Source: Cristatella mucedo
Taxonomy: Eukaryota; Bryozoa; Phylactolaemata; Cristatellidae
Assembly (NCBI GenBank): GCA_009760855.2
Contig: WPIO01000032.1
Location: 2,255,501 to 2,319,500, forward strand
Length of the DNA stretch: 64,000 nucleotides
Direction: 5' to 3'
Shown here: positions 45,731-55,242 of the stretch, in pieces
How positions within the stretch are numbered: the stretch's first letter is position 1
How the letters are laid out: each line of letters begins with the position of its first letter
The notes under the pieces: model-generated
Databases searched by the model: none
What the model was told of the DNA's origin: nothing
The model's input: the letters and a program-made list of their open reading frames with translations, nothing else
Translations under genes and position numbers: made by a program

Positions 45731-45797
45731 AGCTGCCATTTCCACGATAAACTTCAGAACATTTCGGTTTTTATTCCAAATTATGCAGAATGGTGCT
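45731..45797 (+). repeat. Lone piece of the satellite found at 54.3-55.2 kb
   Basis: AGCTGCCATTTCCACGATAA and TTTTTATTCCAAATTATGCAG match the core of the satellite units (ATTTCCACAATAATC, TTTTGATTCCA..TTA), detached from the array. Confidence 0.65.
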
Positions 45798-45835
45798 AAT
45801 GTAATATTAATTGTTATTAATTATTATTGTAATCA

Positions 45836-46684
45836 AAATCTAGGTGTCATGTTCTAAAGTGACCTCTCGTTAGACGACCATATCAGCTCCACAGTCAAAT
45901 CTGCCTATTTTCAGCTTCACAACATTGCTCAAATTCGGGCTTGTTTTGATAAGGATACCACGTCCAAGTTAGTCCATGCATTCGTGACATCCCGTCTCGA
46001 CTTCTGCAACTCACTGCCTACTGGCCTACCGGCATGTGCGATCAGGCGACTGCAGCTGGTGCAAAACTCTGCAGCTAGGCTTGTCTGTCGTGAGCGTCGC
46101 AGTTGCCACATTGCACCACTTCTCGCCGACCTGCACTGGCTACCAGTCAAGCAACGGATTGACTTCAAGGTTTTGTCGCTCACTTTGAGGTCGCTTCATT
46201 CTTTGGCTCCAGCCTATCTCTCAGGTCTACTCCCCCATCAGGCCAAGCATCGAACCACCCGCTCTTCGGAATCCAACAGTCTACAAATACCTCGTACAAA
46301 CCTCAAATCCTTTGGAGACCGTGCATTTAGTTCGTATGCTCCCACAGCCTAAAAATCATTCTCGACTTCCGTCAGAACATCCCCTGACTTGACCGCATTT
46401 AAAAAGAACTTAAAAACACCTATTTAGGACAGCATTCATTGGGTCCCTGCGATTCTTCCTTGATGTGCTTATGCGTGCTGACACTGTGCATGCTGCCACT
46501 AACCACATTTGCATGCTGACCCTGTGCATGTCACCCCTAACCATGTTATTCATTTTTTGCTTATCAAGCATGATATTACTCACCATTCAATTGTATTTCC
46601 CTTTGCAGCAAATGTAAAGCGCCTAGAGAGAGATTGAGTTCTCTGAGGGCGCTTTATCAAGTGCATTATAATTATTATTATTAT
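45836..46684 (+). mobile_element. LINE-A 3' part, 5'-truncated, well preserved
   Basis: Matches 59730-60595 of the near-intact element closely: LAARLVCRERRSCHIAPLLA is open over 45984-46352. The 3' hairpin is perfect (AAAGCGCCTAGAG...GGGCGCTTT) and the tail is ATTATTATTATT. Small frame changes are present (TGA at the start, TAA after PTA). Confidence 0.92.
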
Positions 46685-47341
46685 GTAATGTAATTTATCC
46701 GTCTGTAACTCCCCCAAAGACTGCGTGAGTGTTACGCAGGAGATTTTTGTATAGCGCACTCGCAGCCTAAGCCGCTTTTGGTACGAATTCGGTAGATAAC
46801 AGACTTCTCCCTACGCAAATAAAGAGAAAGTGAGAAGCATAGCTGAGTCAGAAGAGCAGTTGAGGTAATGAGTAGCATGGAAGTAGCAGTTTAGGACGGC
46901 TGGAAAGGATGTGCCGTTGTCGGTGACAGGACGGTATATATAATTGCATAATTGCGTAAGAAAAGTGTGTAAGTTGATTTCTGCAGTCTAGACCCTGCAG
47001 AGTAAAAGCTTCTGTACCCAAAGGTTTTTTAGCGGAGGAAATGAATATCTAATTTATTGTCCACGTAGGACCTGGGGGAAGAGGAGGCTAAAGCTGGTGC
47101 AGCAGTTCAGCTGAGTATGAAGTAGCCAAGCCATGGCGGGCTTTTGGGTTAGCGTAATACCTTTACTCTGCACCCGTCGATTAACCGGCAGCCATCCAAG
47201 CTCTATCAGCATTGGAGACACGTGGTCAAACCTCTGGGATTTGCATACTAGCCTTGCAGCTATATTCATTCCCAGTTGTAGCTGCCTAGTGGCTTTTTCG
47301 ATAGCCCAGGCAAGAAGAAATCGCAATCATCTGGGCGAGAC
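46685..47341 (-). mobile_element. LINE-B copy, left half (split by a Ty3/gypsy element)
   Basis: Carries the family tail side (ATGTAATTTATCCGTCTGTA at 46685-46704) and a C-terminal coding stretch on the minus strand at 47054-47326 (LIELGWLPVNRRVQSKGITL). It ends at the left LTR. Its continuation is at 53398-54225. Confidence 0.82.
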
Positions 47342-47479
47342 AAAAAAGACACTTGGTGGATGGACATTACTCGTTTATTGGCAGACACGTTACGTTTAAT
47401 CTCAGGGCTGCAGGGCAAGCGTGGCCTCTCCTGAAAGGTCACGTTGTTGCGGCACCGCCTCGGTAGTTCTGCTATCACA
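47342..47479 (-). repeat. 3' LTR of the Ty3/gypsy element
   Basis: Similar to 53257-53397. On the minus strand it begins TGTGATAGCAGAACTACC and is preceded by a purine-rich GAGAGAAGG, a fitting polypurine tract. The outer edge is uncertain by several bases. Confidence 0.75.
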
Positions 47480-48158
47480 CCTTCTCTCTACATAGGAACA
47501 GTCTCATTTTTCAAAGATCTAGCTTTTGGACCGGCTTTATCACCTTGTCAGACCTTGTCATTTGAACTTGAGAGGTTCGTATCGTTTGTATGGCAATACT
47601 TTGAGACTGATCTTGAACTGCAGTTTTAGGGCTTGCTAGATGTAGAAAAGTGCCTGAAGATTCAGTGTTCGTGACCTGTATATCGGTGTCAATCAGTCGA
47701 AGATGCTTTCTGTTCTTCCAAAGTGTGTTGCCATTTTCAGTCTGAACGGCAAGTGACCGGGTGTACCCACTTCAGCTGTCACCGTTGCATGTGTACTCCT
47801 GCTATTTTCGCCATCAGTTCGCACAAATACCTGTTGGCCGTGTTGAAGAGGTGGAATTGGGCGAGCAGACTGGTGGCGATCGTGATAGTGCTGTTGATGG
47901 TCTTTTGAACGGTCGTTATTGAGTTGCACTGTCTCCTTTGCCAGCCATTTCGGTTCGACGTGCCAATGGAGCACAGGCAACGTCGTCCTAATCTGTCATC
48001 CCACGACCAGTTGTGCTGGGCTGAAGCCTGTAGAGGTGCAGGTGTCGACCTCTGAATCATTAAAGCGAGGCATGGATCAGGCTTCCTCACAATAGATTTT
48101 TCTGTTCGCACAGCTCTTCCCACTTCTCCGTTTGCTTGTGGAACTTGTAAATTTATCG

Positions 48159-48783
48159 TTAAGTGCTTGAACCCCTATCTTCTCGCGAAATCAACAAATT
48201 CGTGAGATGAGAATTGTGGACTGCAATGACTGTGGCGTGCCCCAGCAAACAAATATTATCTGTAGTTCGGTCACCACGCCTTTGGTAGTCAATTTTTATT
48301 ATGGAGGAATTTCCATATATCGGAACTAAAAGTCGATTACACTTAGGTGTGATGCCGTTCCTCGTGATGGAGAGATCGGCAGCGACTTGTTGCCAAAGAA
48401 CACTTGGCAATGGTGTCGGGATGAGTGGCTCACGCAGTTGTCTCCTCTGGTTATTTTGACAAAAGCTGCAAGAATCGACAAATGTCTTAACGTCTTGGCT
48501 AATGCCTAGCCGGTATACACACGATCTTGCTAGGTCCCTACATTTGGTCACCCCCTGGTGACCGTCGTGGATCCGCTCCAGCAGAAAAGCCTGCTGGTTT
48601 TGTGGGATATATATGCGATGCGATCGCCATACTGTAGTATACAATTAGAAACAGAAAGATGGCTACTTTTGTTGTAGTACTTCCACAAGATTTATGGTAG
48701 GCCCAAGCTCGATTTAGGCCAGCCTGACAGAGTATACTCAATTACAGCCTGCAGCTCGCTGTCGTCAGCGGTAGCCTGCTTTA
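48159..48783 (-). pseudogene. Ty3/gypsy integrase region (zinc-binding H-H-C-C domain)
   Basis: The minus strand over 48159-48644 reads LLERIHDGHQGVTKCRDLAR, VDSCSFCQNNQ, then PTPLPSVLWQQVAADL, the usual start of the integrase core. The H-H-C-C zinc residues are visible. The catalytic core after the first Asp is degraded (GDRTTDN). The region upstream (48690-48783) holds the RNase H to integrase linker, cut by the nested element at 48789. Confidence 0.85.
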
Positions 48784-48788
48784 CTTCG

Positions 48789-49114
48789 TGTAGTTTGTAT
48801 GTATGTATTGTATGTCTGATAAGCCACTGGTGAGCTGTTAGAAGCACCACCGAGAGGGGCCGGTGCACAGCTGTGGTCCGCCTGTGATGTGGTATGGACA
48901 CAGGCCGGTAACCAGCTGGTGGCCAGATGGCGGATTCACCATCAGGGTCGGCCGGTGCACCGTTGTGGTCGATGAGTCATCGGAATCAACCAGGGGAGGG
49001 GAGTCGTGTGAGAGCAGGGGCCGAGGGGAGCCGTGCGCTCTTCGGCTCTGTGCGTTAGTAATAAACTGTCGGTGTTGGGAATCGGCTGTCTCTCTGCTGT
49101 GCGACCAAACTACA
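48789..49114 (+). repeat. 5' LTR of the TRIM-like element
   Basis: TGTAGTTTG...CAAACTACA, 326 bp, with AATAAA at 49060-49065 followed by a GT-rich stretch. Confidence 0.92.
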
Positions 49115-49285
49115 AGCTATTTCTCGGCGGGAGCGACTGTGGCCCATGTAAACAGGCTGCTGAACTTCGAGAGGGAGACCAAGAAAAGTGGCTACGAACC
49201 AAGTGAGTGGCACTTGTTTTTGCTCCTTGCGAAGCAGCGGCGTTGTGCGAGGCGACAGACAGTGAGACGGCACACGGAGGGCGAC

Positions 49286-49810
49286 GGCGTCCTTGAGGAG
49301 GGCGGCGGCGTCAGCGAGGAGGGCGGCAGCGTCCGCGAGGAGGGCGGCGGCGTCCGCGAGGACGGCGGCGGCGGCGTTCGCGAGGAAGGCGGCGGCGGCG
49401 TCCGCGAGGAAGGCGGCGGCGTCCGAGAGAAAGGCGGCGGCGTCCGCGACAGAGTCGGCGGCGTCCGCGACAGAGTCGGCGGCGTCCGCGACAGAGTCGG
49501 CGGTGGCCTGCGACAGAGTCGGCAGTGGCCTGCGACAGAGTCGGCAATGGCCTGCGACAGAGTCGGCAATGGCCTGCGACAGAGTCGGTAGAGGCCTGCG
49601 ACAGAGTCGGCAGTGGCCTGCGGCAGAGTCGGCAGTAGCCTGCGACGGAGTCGGTAGTGGCCTGCGACAGAGTCGGCAGTGGCCTGCGGCAGAGTCGGCA
49701 GTGGCCTGCGACAGAGTTGGCAGTGGCCTGCGACAGAGTCGGCAATGGCCTGCGACAGAGTCGGCGGCGTCTGCGACAGAATCAGTGGCGTCCGCAACGG
49801 AGTCAGTGGC
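49286..49810 (+). repeat. Minisatellite inside the TRIM-like element (21-nt then 22-nt units)
   Basis: First come about ten 21-24 nt units of the type GAGGAGGGCGGCGGCGTCCGC. These turn gradually into GACAGAGTCGGCGGCGTCCGC. Then follow about eleven 22-nt units of the type TGCGACAGAGTCGGCAGTGG plus CC. The array is GC-rich and free of stops in several frames, which produces long but meaningless open frames on both strands (up to 304 codons). Confidence 0.93.
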
Positions 49811-50059
49811 CTGCGAGGCAGAGCAAGCCATGACGGTGACGTTGGCCTGTGACCAGCCGGTGGGCTGTGATGTGGTCCAGGCCGGAGTGTGCAGATCGAA
49901 TAGTCTGCACAGGACGGAGAGACTGGGAAGGCTTGAGAGGCTGTGCAGGCTGGAGAAGCAGCTGCACATTTCGGAGACGCGATAGCAGAATCGGCAGAGG
50001 CGGGTAGGCTTGCTAATTGCTGCTCTGTACCTTGCAGCTACATGTGTTGGTGCTGCAAA

Positions 50060-50160
50060 CTTGTGACCTTAAGGTCAAGGGAGCGTGTAGCTCGTATGTA
50101 CGTATGTATGTATATATTGTATGCCGGCTCCTGACTTGTGACCGTAAGGTCAAGGGAGCG
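50060..50160 (+). repeat. Duplicated polypurine tract and LTR start
   Basis: CTTGTGACCTTAAGGTCAAG plus GGAGCGTGTAG occurs at 50060 and again, with a 75-bp offset, at 50135, where it leads into the real LTR. The first copy is followed by a LTR-start-like GTATGTATGTATATATTGTA. Confidence 0.85.
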
Positions 50161-50565
50161 TGTAGTTTGTATGTATGTATTGTATGTCTGATAAGCCACT
50201 GGTGAGCTGTTAGAAGCACCACCGAGAGGGGCCGGTGCACAGCTGTGGTCCGCCTGTGATTTGGTATGGACACAGGCCGGTAACCAGCTGGTGGCCAGAT
50301 GGTGGATTCCCCATCAGGGTCGGCCAGTGCACTGCTGTGGTCCGTCTTTGATGTGGCATGGACCAGCTGGTGGCCAGATGGCGGATTCACCATCAGGGTC
50401 GGTCGGTGCACCGTTGTGGTCGATGAGTCATCGGAATCAACCAGGGGAGGAGAGTCGTGTGAGAGCAGGGGCCGAGGGGAGCCGTGCGCTCTTCGGCTCC
50501 GTGCGTTAGTAATAAACTGTCGGTGTTGGGAATCGGCTGTCTCTCTGCTGTGCGACCAAACTACA
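50161..50565 (+). repeat. 3' LTR of the TRIM-like element (79 bp longer)
   Basis: Same ends as the 5' LTR. The segment around CCAGCTGGTGGCCAGATGG is present twice here (about 50286 and 50365) and once in the 5' LTR. Confidence 0.92.
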
Positions 50566-50570
50566 CTTCG

Positions 50571-51900
50571 CTCAAGTAAGCTACTGAAAGTGATTTAGCA
50601 ATGACGGTGTCTGCGATAAGTTGAACGGGTTCGGCATGGTCGTTTTCCTCACTCTTACGCAATCTCACTCTTGACTGAGTAGCAGCTATCTTCCGGGTCT
50701 TCCCAGGCACATACACGGTGCGAGGGTTAAAACGTATCATTAGCATCGATAGGCTTCGACATCTAACCGGAACCTGGTCAAGATCCTTTGTCATCTGTAA
50801 CGGAATAAGTGGTTTGTGGTTAGTATGAAACTCGAAAGAAAGCAAGCCAACAAGGAACTGACTGAACTTCTCGAATACCCACACCTCCACGAGACACTCT
50901 TATTCAATCTGAGCATATCTCGTTTTGGCGCCTGGTAGCGTGCGGGATGCAGATGCGACAGGCCGCACATCTTGCTCTTTTGATCTATGGCACTGAAGCC
51001 GAACGATGCCTAGGCCATAGCTTCTGGTATCGATACTAACAATAACCGGCTTTCGGAGGGCAAAATGAGCCAACACCGGTGCCTTATGCAATGGTGATTT
51101 CGCTGCCCGGAATTCTTTCTTCCGGTTAACCCTCAAGTACCACACTGAGTCAGACGAGACGAGGTCATTTAGCGGTTTAAGACAGTGGTCAGATTTGGCA
51201 CACATCAGTCTAGATAGCTCATCATACCAAGGCATCACTTTAGCTCGACTTTATCGGTCGGATCAGGGAGGTCGAGGATAACTTCTATTCTATTGCCCGA
51301 TGGACTGACACCGCTGGCATCAATAGCATGCCCTGAGAACTTCAAAATGGGCTGGTGAAATAAACATTTGTTGCTATTCAACTTTAGGCCGAACTTTGAA
51401 GCTGCCGAAATGACGCGACGAAATCTATCATAATGCTCAGCCGCCGTCAACCCATATACCAAAATATTGTCCATACGAACGGCTACACCTTTGATCTTAC
51501 CCAAGAGGTCGTGCATCTCCGGTGTGCTAGTAATGCCAAAGGGCAGTCGGCGAAAGCGAAAACTTCCACCGGTGTTATAAACGTCACTAAGCAAGTGCTC
51601 TCATGGGATAATGGAGTAGCAGCCCCAAGATAAACGGGAGGTACCCAGCTTAGATAGCAGCATAGCACCAGAAAGCTTAGGTTAAATCTCCTCAAGCGTA
51701 TGAAGCACGTTCTTTTCACGAGCAGCTGCTTGATTTATGCGCTTCAAGTCGACACAGAGGTGCACTTTACCGTTGGGCTTCGGTAGAGGTACGATTGGCG
51801 AGCACCTTTCGGTCGGCTCCGATTCACGTTTGACGATGCTGTGCTTCTCCATTTGAAGGGGTTCGTTTTTTACCAAAGGGAACAGCGATCTGGTCATGCG
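50571..51900 (-). pseudogene. Ty3/gypsy reverse transcriptase and RNase H region
   Basis: Minus strand from the right: VPLPKPNGKVHLCVDLKRIN (51682-51897), then FRFRRLPFGITSTPEM and RMDNILVYG (51235-51594). RNase H follows with IVSIDTRSYGLGIV (50900-51238) and FHTNHKPLIPL (50561-50890). The RT active site, normally MDDILV in this group, reads MDNILV, so the second catalytic Asp is lost. Pieces are in different frames. The right part is cut by the nested element at 50565. Confidence 0.87.
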
Positions 51901-51941
51901 ACAAGCTGCGTGTACGAAGTATGGTTCGACCCGGCTTGAGA

Positions 51942-52500
51942 CTAATTCTTACACCCTGGCATTTCATTTATCTGACCTCTCCAAATGCCGGATCGCGGAG
52001 AAATGTCTTCTCTAAGCAAATTTCGATCAGTTCCATGCACAGAGCAGCTTTTTTGGCGGAGGAGATTATTTCTTACCTCGGATACTATATAGAGTGGCTG
52101 CAGATAAATCCTTCCTTTCCACTTTAACTTCACTTTGAAGATGCCCCTACAGGACAAGCAGTTGCCGACATTACGTATTTGGCCGATGTAGGCTCGAGAC
52201 GATGTGATCGTAGTAGTCGTCGAGCATATTTTTCTTCAGTAATGACGGTCACGACAGCGCCACTATTAATTTTAAAGGGAACGGTCATTTCTTACCCGAA
52301 CAATTCACTTGCTAGGTTGATGATGTCCTCGCTGACTGGCACTCCACAGACACAGGCTTTTTAAGGGCATCCGCGACGTGACTCTCGTCATAGAATTCAG
52401 CCACGACCTCTCTTAATGTAACCTCGGCTTTGCCACGTGATTTTGCAATGCACTGCAAAGTGGCCAAACTTCTTTTGGATATTGCAACGGCGTTCGTGTG
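51942..52500 (-). pseudogene. Ty3/gypsy protease and gag zinc-knuckle remnant
   Basis: On the minus strand 52257-52271 encodes INSGA where an aspartic protease has IDTGA, so the catalytic Asp is lost. About 52440-52500 reads KKFGHFAVHC, the right half of a CCHC knuckle whose second Cys is missing. 51942-52157 links protease to RT. The gag part from 52500 to 53250 is not recognisable. Confidence 0.7.
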
Positions 52501-53256
52501 CTTGGCAGCACCCAGGAGTGTGAGCCAAGTTGCAATTCCGGAAGCTGCTGGGCTCCCTGTTCATCGTCGGGTCACCCCCCTTCTCTTACGGTCCACGCGG
52601 CTGCTAGCCTTTAAGACGCAGGGCTCAGGACAGCCAGCGGACTGTGATCGCCGATGAACCTCAGAGACGTCTGAGACCTGGTATTGCAGACTCAGTTGTT
52701 ACTTTGCCGTCTCCGTCTGACAAGGCTGCTATAAAGCCACAGTAAATGTAAGGTCGAGATCAGTTGCAGGGCTCCTGAAAGTTTGAGCTCGGACAAGCAC
52801 AGAACCAGGTGGTCTTGGATCAACTCACTTTTTATTGCTTCTTATTTGCAGTGCAAAGCTAAATCGTGCAGTCTGCTTAAGAATGCCTCGGTAGACTCAC
52901 TTGGATGTTGGAAACGGTGGTTAAACATAGCCCAATCATTAATAATATTCCTTTTCGGTATAAAATAGTCATCAAATTTACCCGAGATGACATCCAACAT
53001 CATCACTTGGTTGACTTAATAGTCAAAGGTGTTAAATGTCGCTTAGGCTGGCGCTCAACGGGTGTACTTTTTTTCGTCCTGATCCTACGCAGTCAGCTTG
53101 GTAACGGTCACGTAATGCCGAAAACGGTTTCTCAAAGCCGTCCACAACGCCGGCTCGTGTAACAAAAACTCTGCTGGAGGGCTACAATTTGCCTTTATCG
53201 AGCCTTGCTAATATTCAGGGCGACACTCTATAACTTAACCATTGCCACTTGGTAAT

Positions 53257-53397
53257 TAAAAGATGCTTAGCGGATGGACAGCACTCGTTTAATGGCAGCC
53301 ACGTTGTGTATATTTCAAGGACCGCAGGGTGAGTGAGCATGGCCTCTTTTGATTGGTCATGTCGTTTTGGCTCCGCCCCGGTAGCTCTACTATCACA
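53257..53397 (-). repeat. 5' LTR of the Ty3/gypsy element
   Basis: Counterpart of 47342-47479. On the minus strand it starts TGTGATAGTAGAGCTACC. The exact 3' edge and the primer-binding site could not be fixed. Confidence 0.75.
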
Positions 53398-54225
53398 CCT
53401 TAGAAGAGAGTTCTTAGTCTTAGTTAGGGATCGGACGTATTGGCTAGCTGTAAAAACAGTCCTCTTAACAAAGCTTTCAAAATGTAGGCAGCTGTCGAAG
53501 ATCACATCTAAATTCCGAGCTCATGACGACAGTTGCACAAAAGCATCATATATGAGAATTGAGTCACACGCTTGGGGTGTTCAAAGAGCAGAAGTTCCGT
53601 TTTATCATCGTTTAATTTAAGAAAATTTGCCAACATCCAGGATCGAATGTCTGTAAGGCAAGCATTCAGTTTAACAGTCGCTGCAGAAGATTCCCGTGGT
53701 TTAAATGATGTATACAGCTGAGTATCGTCAGCATACAAGCAACAGCCTATTCCGTGGGCCTGAATCACTTTTCAGAGATTGATTATAAATGAAGAGCAGC
53801 AAAGATTGAGGAGGGACCCTTGATAGACTTCACAAATGACAGGTCTGGCAGATGAGACCAGACCCCCACACGACACTGATTTAACACGATCGGACAAGTG
53901 CGATTTAAACCACGCCAGTGCCTCGTCTGCCAGACCGATCGTTGTTCTCAATCGTTCAGCTAGGATTATGTGATCAATGGGGTCGAAGGCAGCTGACAGA
54001 TCTATCGGCGCTAGGGCAGTGACATTCCCGTCATTGTTGCAGCATATGATGTCATCGGTTGCACAGAGGAGTGCAGTTTCAGTTGAATGCTGCACATTAA
54101 CCCCGATTAAAACGTCCCTGAAATTGTATTCTTTTAGATTTTTGCTACCAGCTGCTCAGCGACAAGTTTTTCAAGAATCTTTGTCAAAGAAGAAAGAAAG
54201 AAAATGGGCGATAGTTTTCAAGGGT
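53398..54225 (-). mobile_element. LINE-B copy, right half
   Basis: On the minus strand 53772-54095 reads HSTETALLCATDDIIC, DLSAAFDPIDHIILAERL, and 53508-53768 reads CCLYADDTQLYTSFKP. It is the RT part of the copy whose 3' part lies at 46685-47341. The two halves are separated by the Ty3/gypsy element, and a short piece of LINE at the junction seems to be lost. Confidence 0.87.
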
Positions 54226-54319
54226 CTTATGCTACCGATTTACGAATCAAGTTTTATTTCTTGCGTGTTCTGATGCTATAGCGTCACATGGCCAGAGCTA
54301 GCTAGTCAATTGATTTTTT

Positions 54320-55242
54320 CTGAAGGTGATGCGGTGGCCGTTTCCACAAAAAATCTTTGGGCAACTGCGGTTTTGATTTCAAATTATAGAGAACAAAATG
54401 GCAAGTTTACCCACCAAAGTTTTTACGACTTTGCTTCTTCCTTCTCATACTATGGTCCCCATGGCCAGGCCCAAATGACAGCCCAATTAGTCAAACTACG
54501 ATACAGCTACTATTTCAATAGAAAGCATTGAACAACTGCAAATTTTATTTTAAACTATAGCAAGCAATATTCCAGCCTGACCCAATAAATTCCACCCAAT
54601 TTATTTCGCTTGCTGCACGTTCTCATGTTATGGCCTCCAACGGCTGGGCCGGGCAGCCAGTCTACATATCCGAACTGGGATACAGCATTCATTTTCAAAA
54701 TAGCGTTTCGCAGATGCGGTTTTGATTCCTTAATACGGAAAACGGCGTTTTTGGTTTATCAATCAAAATGGCATAACATAAAACATAAAACATGGCATAG
54801 CGCATAAGCGCTGTCTTCTCTGACCTCCTTTTCCTCTGACCAGCCCGCCTCCCTACATATTCCAACCGAGATACAGCTTCTATTTCCAAAATAAGCATTG
54901 TCAGCTGCTGTTTTCATTCCACATTATGCAAAACAGTGTTCTGGGTTAACCTTAAAAATTGCATACGACTAAGCAGGCGTTTTCTTGTAATGGCCCTGGC
55001 CAGACAGCTGTGCTACTTTTCCCCCCATCGAAACACTGCGATTTCCACAATAATCTTTGAGCAACTTCGCTTTTGATTCCACGTTACAGAAAACCGCGTT
55101 CCAGATTTACCAGCTAAATTTGTATGGCATAGCTCATGGGCGTTACCATGCAATGGTTTCGAATGTACGGGGCCAGCCAGCCTCCCTAAATATTCAAGCG
55201 GCAATATAGCTGCCATTTTCACATTTAGCGTTACACAACCTG
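54320..55242 (+). repeat. Tandem satellite, about 5.5 units of 160-191 bp
   Basis: Unit starts near 54320, 54500, 54679, 54870, 55030 and 55200 (the last is partial). Each unit contains GATACAGC..ATTTCCA-like sequence, a GCAACTGCGGTTTTGATTCC-like core, a GTTTACC segment and GGCCAGCCAGCCTCCCTA-like sequence. Units are diverged from each other. Confidence 0.82.

Larger units (their letters stand above)
48789..50565 (+). mobile_element. Young non-autonomous LTR element (TRIM-like) nested in the Ty3/gypsy element
   Basis: LTRs at 48789-49114 (326 bp) and 50161-50565 (405 bp) both start TGTAGTTTG and end CAAACTACA, a 9-bp terminal inverted repeat. The 5-bp target duplication CTTCG (48784-48788 and 50566-50570) is perfect. 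The 1046-bp interior (49115-50160) has no RT, protease or integrase. AATAAA lies in each LTR (49060-49065 and 50511-50516), and a purine-rich AAGGTCAAGGGAGCG abuts the second LTR, giving plus orientation. The LTRs are nearly identical apart from one 79-bp length change, so the insertion is recent. It must borrow enzymes from an unseen partner. Confidence 0.93.
47342..53397 (-). mobile_element. Ty3/gypsy (Mag-like) retrotransposon, decayed, with a nested insertion
   Basis: Minus-strand order from the right: 5' LTR (53257-53397), gag remnant with a zinc-knuckle trace, protease, RT, RNase H, integrase zinc-binding domain, then 3' LTR (47342-47479). The two LTRs are about 140 bp and clearly related but diverged (matching stretches include GGATGGACA, ACTCGTTTA, GGTAGYTCTRCTATCACACC). 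The short LTRs and the integrase and RT sequence type suggest the Mag lineage; that assignment is inference. Stops and frame changes run throughout. It lies inside a LINE-B copy and is itself interrupted at 48789-50565. Confidence 0.87.

Noticed and set aside
45984-46352. 122-codon open frame as a host gene
   Set aside because: It is the C-terminal part of a truncated LINE-A copy, nearly identical to the near-intact element.
48863-49985. Long open frames (up to 242 codons plus strand, 304 codons minus strand) rich in Gly, Arg, Ser or Leu-Pro-Thr
   Set aside because: They are translations of the 21/22-nt minisatellite; because a 22-nt unit rotates the frame, several frames on both strands stay open. 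There is no sign of coding constraint.
53397-53405. AAGG next to both LTRs of the Ty3/gypsy element as a target duplication
   Set aside because: On the left the AAGG lies on the internal side and belongs to the polypurine tract, so it cannot be a target duplication; the true one was not found.
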